Shown: piece after piece, positions 1 through 6,212 of the stretch
Position numbering within the stretch: position 1 is the stretch's first letter
How the letters are laid out: each line of letters begins with the position of its first letter
Assembly (NCBI GenBank): GCA_028696755.1
Contig: JAQVGK010000166.1
Coordinates: forward strand, 1-7,466
Length of the DNA stretch: 7,466 bases
Origin: Bacteroidales bacterium
Lineage (GTDB): Bacteria; Bacteroidota; Bacteroidia; Bacteroidales; ML635J-15
Reading direction: 5' to 3'
Translations under genes and position numbers: made by a program
The notes under the pieces: model-generated
Databases searched by the model: none
Seen by the model: the letters and a program-made list of their open reading frames with translations, nothing else
What the model was told of the DNA's origin: nothing

Positions 1-28
1 AATAATATCTCTTTCTTTTGGAATCGTT

Positions 29-56
29 TTGGAGGCAATGCAAACGTCGGTAAAAA
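29..56. repeat. Direct repeat copy 1 (18-base identical core)
   Basis: The core GGAGGCAATGCAAACGTC at 31-48 is repeated exactly at 214-231. Similarity continues on the right as two variable bases followed by TAAAAA, and one or two bases on the left. The copies lie 183 bases apart in the same orientation, so they are not the inverted ends of an insertion sequence. They could be members of a dispersed intergenic repeat family. Confidence 0.7.
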
Positions 57-113
57 TTATGAAAATGTAATTTCTGTTTTTGGTTGCCTTTTCAACGTTT
101 CCATAACCATTAA

Positions 114-140
114 AAAGTGTCTAAAGTGCCTAAAGTGCCT
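114..140. repeat. Tandem 9-base repeat, three units
   Basis: Three units follow each other directly: AAAGTGTCT at 114-122, then AAAGTGCCT at 123-131 and 132-140. The first differs from the others by one base. On the minus strand this reads as AGGCACTTT units. The array lies between the two 18-base direct repeats. Confidence 0.75.
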
Positions 141-211
141 AGAATTAAAAAGGATTGTGCAGGACAATAGACTTTGCAGTGCCGACTATAGGAGAATTTT
201 TTCATACTGTA

Positions 212-239
212 TCGGAGGCAATGCAAACGTCAATAAAAA
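212..239. repeat. Direct repeat copy 2 (18-base identical core)
   Basis: Second copy of the 18-base core, at 214-231, again followed by two variable bases and a TAAAAA run. It lies about 55 bases beyond the stop of the secreted-protein gene. It might therefore fall within the 3' untranslated part of that transcript. Confidence 0.7.
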
Positions 240-295
240 ATCCCGATAGAGCCTATAGAACTTTAGCAGATAATTAAGGCAGAACCAATTTTAAA

Positions 296-823
296 TCACC
301 CCACCAACACAAAAACCATTTGAATTTTCTTTTCAGGATTTTCTGCGGCAAATTTCTTTAAGGCTTTGATATTTCTTCTAAAAAATCTATCCATCAGTTT
401 AGGACTCCAGTAATAGAAAATCACATATTCCGCATTTTCATCAGTTGTAAAAGTGCTTGAATTATCAAAGGTTTTTAGCATTGTTAATTTTTCTGTAAGG
501 GAATAGAGATAAATGGTATCGTTAAAATCACCAATTCCCCTTATAATTCTATTTCCAGCAGCCCGCTTAAAAGAATAATTCCCATTAAAATAATCTTCAA
601 CATCCTGTAAATCCGACGAAAAACATCCAAAATAATAAACCGAATCAGGTTCCGAAACATCGTAAATAAAACCTCTTGGGAAGAGTTGCACAACTTCGGA
701 AGAAATTGCCAGGTCGGAGTTTTCGAGACCCAATCTTTTCATTTCGCGTTGGATTTGGGATTGGGCTTGGGAGAATCCTGCCAAGAAGAGAAAAAAACAA
801 AATAATATTAAGTATCTATTCAT
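296..823 (-). CDS. Small secreted protein of unknown function
   Basis: 175 residues. The N-terminus is a clear Sec signal peptide: MNRY, a hydrophobic core of Leu/Phe/Cys/Ala at about residues 5-17, and a signal peptidase I site after SQA (residue 20). There is no lipobox, so the mature protein of about 155 residues is probably periplasmic or secreted. The C-terminal third has a stretch of the type YVIFYYWSPKL followed by a basic helix (KALKKFAAENPEKK) and a final hydrophobic strand. This pattern recalls the first strand-helix-strand of a thioredoxin-like fold, but no CxxC motif is present. The family is not recognised. The gene ends with TGA and starts at the ATG at 821-823; no Shine-Dalgarno sequence is seen. 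It lies 90 bases downstream of neuA on the same strand and could be read through from that operon or use its own promoter. Confidence 0.75.
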   Translation of the reverse strand: MNRYLILFCFFLFLAGFSQAQSQIQREMKRLGLENSDLAISSEVVQLFPRGFIYDVSEPDSVYYFGCFSSDLQDVEDYFNGNYSFKRAAGNRIIRGIGDFNDTIYLYSLTEKLTMLKTFDNSSTFTTDENAEYVIFYYWSPKLMDRFFRRNIKALKKFAAENPEKKIQMVFVLVG

Positions 824-841
824 TCATGAACATAATTTACA

Positions 842-849
842 CAAGATTA
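842..849 (-). promoter_or_regulatory. Possible -7 box for the secreted-protein gene
   Basis: On the minus strand this reads TAATCTTG, one mismatch from the Bacteroidota box TAnnTTTG, and lies about 19 bases before the ATG. No good -33 TTG was found at the expected distance, so this is a weak call. Confidence 0.22.
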
Positions 850-913
850 ACAATCGCTTATTGCATCTGCATTGTCGTCAGATTCTACGGATACTAAAAG
901 GTCTAGCACTGAC

Positions 914-2059
914 TTATTTGACAATCAACTCTACAAACTCTCTAACAGCACCTTCGCCACCTTTTTTGTCCAGATGAATTATTCCCGGAATATCTTTTAT
1001 TTTACGGACTGAATTTGCTGGACAGGCAGCTAAACCGACTTTAGATAGTAAATCAAAATCATTGATATCATCACCTATATATGCAACTTCGTCAAAACTG
1101 ATTCCCATTTCACGTCTTAGCTTGTCAATAGTTTCGAGCTTGTTTGTTTGTCCATGAAAATCATAATCTAGTTTTAGCTTGCGAGCTCGTGCACGATTTA
1201 GTTCTCGGTCTTCCATTGTTATTATACCCACCTTCACACCTCTTTCTTGTAAAAGCTTAAATCCCATTCCATCGTAGGTACAAAACTTTTTAAGCTCGTC
1301 ACCTTTTTCGGAATAATACATGCCAGCATCAGTTAGAACGCCATCAACATCCGACATAAATAGTTTGATGGTCAAGTTACTTTTGATAGTAGTGTTTTGC
1401 TCAGCTAACAGAATCTCTACCATTTTCCAGTCTGTAGGCTCGTCAATCTCTATTGCAGTATTTTCAGGCATTTCGTAAATTTCTATATTGCCTGATAACC
1501 TGTTTTTATCTCTTTTTATATTCGCGACAGAATTTACATAGAATGCTCCATTTTCCATGAACATTCCCTCGAAATCCTGACGACGAGGTCTTTTTCTATA
1601 ATCGTAGTTTACTGGTTGTCCATTTTTGTTCCAGAAAAATCGCTTTGTTTTTACACAAGTTAGCAATGAATCTTTTCCAGAATAAGCAAATTGGCGTAAA
1701 GCATTGTCAAAATCTGCAGATTGCGTAAGTGGCGAGGTTACCTGTGCCAAAACAAACAGATCGCTATCGTTTGGATTTTCAAAATCGAGATATTCTAACA
1801 TTACCGATTCGGTAGATGATGTATCTGTCGCATTTTCAGCTTTGCGCTTATAGATTTCTAGCTTTTGAAAACCAAATCCTTTAGCAATATCAGCATACGA
1901 ATCCGAATCAGTAGCAAGAATGATTTTGTTAACTTCGGATGCATGTTCGAGTGCATTTAAAACCCAATAGAACATGGGTTTACCATTAAGCATCCTGATA
2001 TTTTTATCCTTGATTGACTTACTGCCACTGCGAACCGGAACAAATGCTATTACACTCAT
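914..2059 (-). CDS. neuA: CMP-nonulosonate (sialic acid) synthetase fused to a KdsC-like HAD phosphatase
   Basis: 381 residues in two domains. Residues 1 to about 220 are an acylneuraminate cytidylyltransferase, which joins a nonulosonic acid to CTP to give the CMP-sugar. Seen here are the nucleotide-binding loop PVRSGSKSIKDKN (8-20), ATDSD (49-53), QVTSPL (106-111), ENGAFYV (169-175) and the metal-site region IEIDEPTDW (203-211). Residues about 230-381 form a type C0 HAD domain like KdsC or KDN-9-phosphate phosphatase. It has the nucleophile motif DVDGVLTD (D237, D239), T281, K307 in QTNK, GDDINDFD (D330, D331, D334) and the C-terminal GGEGAVRE. All HAD catalytic residues are present, so the phosphatase is predicted to be active. 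The ATG overlaps the TGA of neuB in an ATGA arrangement, indicating translational coupling. The exact sugar (Neu5Ac, KDN, legionaminic acid or another) cannot be read from the sequence. Confidence 0.9.
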   Translation of the reverse strand: MSVIAFVPVRSGSKSIKDKNIRMLNGKPMFYWVLNALEHASEVNKIILATDSDSYADIAKGFGFQKLEIYKRKAENATDTSSTESVMLEYLDFENPNDSDLFVLAQVTSPLTQSADFDNALRQFAYSGKDSLLTCVKTKRFFWNKNGQPVNYDYRKRPRRQDFEGMFMENGAFYVNSVANIKRDKNRLSGNIEIYEMPENTAIEIDEPTDWKMVEILLAEQNTTIKSNLTIKLFMSDVDGVLTDAGMYYSEKGDELKKFCTYDGMGFKLLQERGVKVGIITMEDRELNRARARKLKLDYDFHGQTNKLETIDKLRREMGISFDEVAYIGDDINDFDLLSKVGLAACPANSVRKIKDIPGIIHLDKKGGEGAVREFVELIVK

Positions 2060-2961
2060 TTTTTTCTGAATTTAAGTTTGTCTCTTTGAATCTGTTCAAC
2101 TTCGAGAATTTCGGATCTTTTATAAGTTAAAGATTTATATGCCGCATTTAGGTCACGAACCAATTTGGTCATGCCGGGAGCTTCTAGTGATGCCGCGTGA
2201 TCTGTTCCTTTCCACGTTCTATCTCTAGTAAAATGTCTCTCAATCCAAGTTGCACCAAGCGTATAGGCTGCAATGTCAATTGCAATTCCGAGATGATGAC
2301 CACTAAATCCGAACTCCTTAACTCTACCACTATATTGTTCTTTAATGCGGTCGATTTCGAGCATTGAAACATCTTCAAAAGCAACAGGATATCCTGATGT
2401 GCAAGAAAACATTACAAGTCTATCTTTTGCAACTCCAGTTTTCTCAAATAAAGAAATAAGCTTTTCCTCTTCATCATGAGTGGTCATTCCAAGTGAAACT
2501 TGTATTAAACCATTGAAATTATCTCTTAAATATTCGAGCATTTCGTAATGATTGTTGCAAGCAGATGGAATTTTGATAAAATCAGGGTTCAAAGCAGCAA
2601 TTTCTTTCGCAGAGGTTAAATCCCAAACCGAGGTGGCATAGCCTATTCCATTTTTATCGCAAAACTCTTTTAACTCGGCATGCTGTGCTGCGGTAAACTC
2701 AAGAAACTCACGATGTTCTCCATAAGTTTTGCCATACGCATGCATTTCGTTCGGATGTGGCGCATAATACTGCTCTTCGGTTAACAACTCGCGTGGATTA
2801 CGCTTCTGAAATTTTGCATAATCGGCTCCACACTGCTTGGCAAGTAGAATCAATTCCTTAGCAATTTCAAAATCACCCTTATGATTACATCCTATTTCGG
2901 CAATAACTTTTGGCTTACTGTATGTTTTCATTTTATAAGTATTATCTAATTTATAATTCAT
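2056..2961 (-). CDS. neuB: NeuB-type N-acetylneuraminate/nonulosonate synthase without SAF domain
   Basis: Condenses an N-acylhexosamine, or its 6-phosphate, with phosphoenolpyruvate to make a nine-carbon nonulosonic acid in the cytoplasm. From the chosen start it has 301 residues, all in the NeuB TIM-barrel domain. Motifs seen are AEIGCNHKGD (21-30), KFQKRNP (50-56), IPSACN (131-136), SLGMTT (156-161), CTSGYP (187-192), GFSGHHLG (218-225) and ERHFTRDR followed by KGTDHAAS (241-258). H222 and H243 match the expected metal-binding histidines. The usual C-terminal SAF/antifreeze-like domain of about 60 residues is missing. Three ATG starts and a TTG are in frame, at 2985, 2961, 2931 and 2988. 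The one at 2961 is chosen because AAAGGTG lies at a suitable distance before it. The ATG at 2931 (MKTYSKPK) is also plausible because conserved sequence begins there. With the 2961 start, the gene overlaps the end of the upstream gene by 11 bases. Confidence 0.9.
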   Translation of the reverse strand: MNYKLDNTYKMKTYSKPKVIAEIGCNHKGDFEIAKELILLAKQCGADYAKFQKRNPRELLTEEQYYAPHPNEMHAYGKTYGEHREFLEFTAAQHAELKEFCDKNGIGYATSVWDLTSAKEIAALNPDFIKIPSACNNHYEMLEYLRDNFNGLIQVSLGMTTHDEEEKLISLFEKTGVAKDRLVMFSCTSGYPVAFEDVSMLEIDRIKEQYSGRVKEFGFSGHHLGIAIDIAAYTLGATWIERHFTRDRTWKGTDHAASLEAPGMTKLVRDLNAAYKSLTYKRSEILEVEQIQRDKLKFRKK

Positions 2962-3835
2962 TAATGCTACACCTTTCGAAAGCATCAATATATGAGCCTG
3001 GCGTAGAGTTGAGTATTTTCACTTCTTTATAATCAGCATATTTTTTTAAAATATGATAGCTTTCAAATGCGAGACTCATAGTGCTTAGAATTTCGTGCAA
3101 TTTCATATAACGTTGGCCAGCATAATCAAATTGTTTTGATTCTTTTTCTTTATCGTAAAAATGCTGATTAAAAAACAAGGTTCGGTTATTCTCATCTACA
3201 TGCAATTCACGAAGCCACGAATGATCTGCACCAGCCAAGACAATTTGCTTGCATCCTAATCTGATTGCAGTAAAAATAGCAGGAATCATCACATTGTGAG
3301 GCCTTGGCATTCCTTGGGCTTTATCAAAACAACGAATAGTAAATCTCTCAAAGCCTTCTATTGGAGTAAGATTCATGTAAATAATTTCGATATTTTGATT
3401 ATGACTCAGAATCTTCTGCCATCGTTGGTGTTTTTTTGCCTCAGCAGTGATGAAAAACTTTAGCGGCCAGTCGGTTCTATCTGCCAATGCATTAAGTAAT
3501 CGATTCGAAGCATCAACAAAATGAGGCATTACATCATCAAGAAATAAGTCAAAAGCAATGGCAATATAATACTTTGGTTTTAACTCTGTGTAATAATCAG
3601 TTATACCAAAATGATTTACACATAACAAATTGTAAGAATCAAGTTTGTGTCTATTTTCCTCAATAAATGGTTTTAGACTAGGTCCATTACCAAGAATCAA
3701 AATATCCTTATTACTCGCGTCTATTTTTCGATACGATGTAACTTTCTTCGACATAATAGCAATCCTAAAGACACTGGAAATACTCTTTCCCAGCAAATTG
3801 AAACCCTTTTTAATTTTTAAAATTGCCCTTAGCAT
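2951..3835 (-). CDS. GT42/Maf-like (DUF115-type) putative nonulosonate transferase
   Basis: 294 residues, first gene of the operon with neuB and neuA. After a basic, partly hydrophobic N-terminal segment (1-40) comes a Rossmann-like domain beginning ILILGNGPSLK (45-55). Then follow VNHF (73-76), LKPKYY (85-90), a helix before the next strand with RLGCKQIVLAGADHSW (192-207), and a C-terminal NSTPGSYIDAFER (276-288). The GNGPSLK start, the CVN-type strand and the LG-K-I-L-G-D segment parallel GT42 sialyltransferases such as Campylobacter Cst-II. Maf/DUF115 nonulosonate transferases share the same fold, and the TPGS-IDAF-R ending is more like theirs. Automated pipelines often label this group MptE-like (hydroxymethylpterin diphosphokinase), but its place next to neuB and neuA argues for sugar transfer. 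No signal peptide or clear membrane helix is seen. Membership of the GNGPSLK superfamily is well supported; the sialyltransferase role is inference. Confidence 0.7.
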   Translation of the reverse strand: MLRAILKIKKGFNLLGKSISSVFRIAIMSKKVTSYRKIDASNKDILILGNGPSLKPFIEENRHKLDSYNLLCVNHFGITDYYTELKPKYYIAIAFDLFLDDVMPHFVDASNRLLNALADRTDWPLKFFITAEAKKHQRWQKILSHNQNIEIIYMNLTPIEGFERFTIRCFDKAQGMPRPHNVMIPAIFTAIRLGCKQIVLAGADHSWLRELHVDENNRTLFFNQHFYDKEKESKQFDYAGQRYMKLHEILSTMSLAFESYHILKKYADYKEVKILNSTPGSYIDAFERCSINEL

Positions 3836-3852
3836 CGGATAAAATTATTTCA

Positions 3853-3882
3853 CAAATATAAAATATTTTAAGCATAAAACAT
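3853..3882 (-). promoter_or_regulatory. Promoter of the nonulosonate operon
   Basis: On the minus strand the -7 box reads TATATTTG (3853-3860), a perfect match to the Bacteroidota consensus TAnnTTTG. Nineteen bases upstream is ATG (3880-3882), a two-of-three match to the -33 TTG. Transcription would start near 3849, about 14 bases before the ATG of the transferase gene. No other good promoter was seen before neuB or neuA. Confidence 0.5.
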
Positions 3883-3900
3883 TGAATTCTAAAACACGAA

Positions 3901-3932
3901 TTGCATCATCATTCATTGTCATATTCATTTTG
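3901..3932 (+). promoter_or_regulatory. Weak candidate promoter of the methyltransferase gene
   Basis: TTG at 3901-3903 is followed after 21 bases by TCATTTTG (3925-3932), one mismatch from TAnnTTTG. This would give a leader of about 64 bases. It sits back to back with the operon promoter in a 164-base divergent spacer. An AGAAGGA stretch at about 3977-3983 lies too far upstream of the ATG for an ideal ribosome site. Confidence 0.25.
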
Positions 3933-3999
3933 CAACTTTTTATTAAAACTTACGTTAAAGATTTTGTAGAATTTTAAGAAGGATTAGAGAGATAAAAAA

Positions 4000-4713
4000 A
4001 TGAAAAGCATCAAGGGTGAAGATATATTTGGCTTGTGTTGCAAAGACTATATGGCAGGTGACAAAAAAGCAAAAATCACAGTAAATTCTGATATTGCCGA
4101 AACAGATTATTTGCCGGCTTCGTACTTATTTCGTGGATTTGAGCAAATGCCTGAGCATGAGCAAAAAGCGTTGCTGCAGGCAAGAGGTGATATTTTAGAT
4201 ATTGGAGCATGTGCAGGTTCACATTCTTTGTATTTACAAGGACTTGGCTATAGTGTGACATCCCTAGATATTTCGCCAGGCTGTTGCGAAGTAATGAAGG
4301 AACGTGGATTAAAAGATGTAGTTTGTGCTGATATTTTCGAATACTCCGGAAAAACTTTTGATTCAATTTTACTTTTGATGAATGGAATTGGAATTGCTGG
4401 AACTCTTCCACAACTCCCTGCACTGCTCGATCAACTTCGCACACTACTAAATCCTGGTGGAAAAATAATATTTGACTCATCCGATTTGCAGTATCTTTAT
4501 TTGGAGGAAGATGGTAGTATTAGCATTCCACTTACCGAAAGATATTACGGAGAGATGGTTTATAATCTTTCATACAAAAAAATGAAATCAGGAAAATTTA
4601 ATTGGTTTTTTATAGACCCATACACTATTGAGGCTGTTGCAAACGAGGTTAATTTTAAAATGCAGTTTTTAGCTCAGGGACCACATTACGACTATGTAGC
4701 TTGTCTGTATTAA
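4000..4713 (+). CDS. Class I SAM-dependent methyltransferase
   Basis: 237 residues. The SAM-binding Rossmann core is clear: motif I ILDIGACAGSHSLYL (65-79), the acidic end of strand 2 at D90 (VTSLDISP), ADIFEY (110-115) around motif II, FDSILLLMNGIG (120-131) for strand 4, and LLNPGGKIIFDSSD (149-162) for the post-core loop and strand 5. The N-terminal 60 residues and the C-terminal region after 165 (aromatic-rich, with RYYGEMVYN and NWFFIDPYT) probably form the substrate pocket. No family-specific catalytic motif is recognised, so the substrate is unknown. It may be a small molecule, a sugar or a lipid. It is the only plus-strand gene, divergent from the nonulosonate operon and convergent with the aldolase gene. 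A role in methylating the nonulosonate product is conceivable but has no direct support. Confidence 0.85.
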   Translation: MKSIKGEDIFGLCCKDYMAGDKKAKITVNSDIAETDYLPASYLFRGFEQMPEHEQKALLQARGDILDIGACAGSHSLYLQGLGYSVTSLDISPGCCEVMKERGLKDVVCADIFEYSGKTFDSILLLMNGIGIAGTLPQLPALLDQLRTLLNPGGKIIFDSSDLQYLYLEEDGSISIPLTERYYGEMVYNLSYKKMKSGKFNWFFIDPYTIEAVANEVNFKMQFLAQGPHYDYVACLY

Positions 4714-4738
4714 AAATTGCCAATCAATCATGAAAGAG

Positions 4739-4768
4739 AATGAGTTCCGCCCGGGGCTCATTTTTTTT
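4739..4768. terminator. Intrinsic terminator shared by two convergent genes
   Basis: AATGAGTTCC at 4739-4748 can pair with GGGGCTCATT at 4753-4762 over ten base pairs (two of them G-U), closing a GCCC loop. A run of eight T bases (4761-4768) follows on the plus strand, so this is a good terminator for the methyltransferase gene. On the minus strand the hairpin follows the TAA of the aldolase gene directly, with a weaker pyrimidine tail (CTCTTTC). It probably ends both transcripts. Confidence 0.75.
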
Positions 4769-5783
4769 ACAACTCCCTCAAAAACGCATCAACCGCTTCT
4801 TCTTTGGTTGCCCACGAGCAAACCAATCGAGCAACGGAGCTGCTTGTGTCGTATTTTGTCCAGATGTAAAAACCGAAGTTTTGAGCTAACCTATCTGCAA
4901 CTGCGTCAGGAAAAATTGGGAAAATCTGGTTTGATTGTGGCTCACAGAAAAAGCTATATCCTTTGGTTTTGATTCCATCGGCAAGTTTCATTGCCATTTT
5001 GTTTGCATGTTCTGCAAGTTTAAAATATAGTTTGTCGGTAAAAAGCACATCGAACTGAATTCCAGTAAGGCGACCTTTTGCTCCGAGCGCTCCTTTTTGC
5101 TTCATATTATAACGAAAATATGGCTTAAGTACTGAATTAACAATAACCACAGCCTCTCCGTTTAAAGCACCATTTTTTGTTCCGCCAATGTAAAATGCAT
5201 CAGCAAATTGTGCTAACTCTTCAAATTTAATATCGCATAGACTCGAAGCCATTGCAGCTCCTAAGCGCGCGCCATCGATATATAGAAGCAAGTTGTTCTT
5301 TTTACAAACTTCCGAAATTGCCTTTAACTCAGCTTTGGTGTAAATTGTCCCCAACTCGGTTGACATCGAGATAAAAACCAAACGTGGAACAACCATGTGC
5401 TCATCGTAGTGAAAGTCAACAGCATATTGAATTTGCTCAGGATTTAGTTTCCCATCAATGCCCTGGTAAGTATTTATTTTGTGACCTGTAAACTCAATTG
5501 CACCAGCCTCGTGTACTTCGATGTGAGCAGTTTGAGCCGCAATTACTGATTCGTACGGCTTTAAAAATGCACCTATGCAAAGCATATTTGCCTGAGTGCC
5601 TCCCATTACAAAATGAATATCAGCATCGGGACAGTTCAGCTCTTTACGAATTTTCTCTGCTGCTAAAATACTGTATTTATCTTCGCCGTAACCATCGAGT
5701 TGTTCGAAGTTTGTATCGGTTAAGGCCTTTAAAATTGCTGGATGTGCACCCTCGCTATAATCGTTGCGGAAACTGTATTGCAT
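4767..5783 (-). CDS. Low-specificity L-threonine aldolase family PLP enzyme
   Basis: 338 residues, the usual length for the family. It is expected to split L-threonine or L-allo-threonine into glycine and acetaldehyde, using pyridoxal phosphate in the cytoplasm. Seen are the N-terminal FRNDYSEGAHPAI (5-17), GYGED (31-35), the cofactor phosphate loop GGTQAN (61-66), H87 in AHIEVHEAGAIE, which should stack on the PLP ring, YIDGARLG (168-175) with D170 and R173 contacting the cofactor, and GGTKNGAL (200-207) with K203 as the Schiff-base lysine. The start fits the family and lies about 10 bases from a predicted transcription start. It has its own promoter and does not seem linked to its neighbours in function. 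Related beta-eliminating lyases are the main alternative. Confidence 0.9.
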   Translation of the reverse strand: MQYSFRNDYSEGAHPAILKALTDTNFEQLDGYGEDKYSILAAEKIRKELNCPDADIHFVMGGTQANMLCIGAFLKPYESVIAAQTAHIEVHEAGAIEFTGHKINTYQGIDGKLNPEQIQYAVDFHYDEHMVVPRLVFISMSTELGTIYTKAELKAISEVCKKNNLLLYIDGARLGAAMASSLCDIKFEELAQFADAFYIGGTKNGALNGEAVVIVNSVLKPYFRYNMKQKGALGAKGRLTGIQFDVLFTDKLYFKLAEHANKMAMKLADGIKTKGYSFFCEPQSNQIFPIFPDAVADRLAQNFGFYIWTKYDTSSSVARLVCSWATKEEAVDAFLREL

Positions 5784-5796
5784 AATTAGTTTTTTG

Positions 5797-5804
5797 CAAA
5801 ATTA
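5797..5804 (-). promoter_or_regulatory. -7 box for the aldolase gene
   Basis: On the minus strand this reads TAATTTTG, a perfect match to TAnnTTTG, 13 bases before the ATG of the aldolase gene. No TTG stands at the normal -33 distance, so only half of the promoter is well supported. It lies in the 69-base gap after hepT. Confidence 0.4.
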
Positions 5805-5852
5805 AAAATATTTGCAGAAAAACCTTGCTACACAATAATTTAAAAGTGATTT

Positions 5853-6212
5853 TTAAAAAGTTAAACTTTCTGTTTTATAAATCCTTGTTATATCTAATAA
5901 ATTTTGAGGTAAATTATTTTTAGCAATTTCCCATATCATTTCATAATCCAATCCAAAGTACTCATGCGCAATTAGATTTCTCAAACCATACATTTTTTTC
6001 CATGGAACTTCGGGATATTTTTGCTGTATTTCAGTTGGTATCTTTTGTGATGCTTCGCCAATAATTTCGAAATTACGCACAACAGCATCTACAACCATGT
6101 ACGAGACTTTAAATTTTGTAAAATCTAATCCCGAAAGATATTCTTCAATTCTTTGCATAGACAACACCATATCTTCTAAGTAAAGTAAGTAATCTCTCTT
6201 TATTGGATTCAT
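5853..6212 (-). CDS. hepT: HepT-family toxin (HEPN domain ribonuclease)
   Basis: 119 residues, predicted mostly helical, matching the HepT-like (DUF86) HEPN family. The diagnostic RxxxxHxY motif is intact: R78, H83 and Y85 in RNLIAHEYF. This is the RNase active site of HEPN toxins. The conserved helix VVDAVVRNFEIIGEASQKIP (40-59) is also typical. In the characterised Shewanella system the paired MntA antitoxin neutralises HepT by adding AMP groups to a tyrosine in or near this motif; Y85 is the obvious counterpart here. The ATG overlaps the TGA of mntA in an ATGA arrangement, so the two proteins are translated together with the antitoxin first. No sign of decay is seen. Confidence 0.92.
   Translation of the reverse strand: MNPIKRDYLLYLEDMVLSMQRIEEYLSGLDFTKFKVSYMVVDAVVRNFEIIGEASQKIPTEIQQKYPEVPWKKMYGLRNLIAHEYFGLDYEMIWEIAKNNLPQNLLDITRIYKTESLTF

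Larger units (their letters stand above)
1..295. other. Repeat-bearing intergenic stretch, no convincing gene
   Basis: This stretch follows the stop of the secreted-protein gene and runs to the window edge. It holds two direct copies of an 18-base sequence and a 9-base tandem repeat, annotated separately. Plus frame 1 is open from the edge to a TAG at 247-249, but it has no ATG and its translation is dominated by the repeats (CLKCLKCLE). On the minus strand, one frame is open from just after a stop at 121-123 to the left edge, about 40 codons, and reads rather like protein (TDVCIASKTIPKERD). Neither is strong enough to call a gene. No tRNA-like or strong terminator structure was seen. Confidence 0.5.

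Noticed and set aside
1..249. Plus-strand open frame from the left edge to a TAG
   Set aside because: It is about 82 codons long without a stop but has no ATG, and its sequence is made largely from the repeats, so it is probably an accident of repeats whose spacing is a multiple of three.
240..262. Possible terminator after the secreted-protein gene
   Set aside because: On the minus strand only a 4-base stem (ATAG/CTAT) precedes the T run. This is too weak to call.
676..897. Plus-strand frame of 73 codons
   Set aside because: It lies mostly antisense to the signal-peptide end of the secreted-protein gene, has an Arg/Lys/Ile-rich composition of no known family, and lacks a supported promoter.
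860..913. Possible terminator after neuA
   Set aside because: A GTCAG/CTGAC pairing exists, but with a loop of about 27 bases and no following T run.
4076..4480. Minus-strand frame of 134 codons
   Set aside because: It is fully antisense to the methyltransferase, whose SAM motifs are clear. The translation shows no motif.
4730..4972. Plus-strand frame of 80 codons
   Set aside because: It runs through the terminator hairpin and antisense to the aldolase gene, with low-complexity composition.
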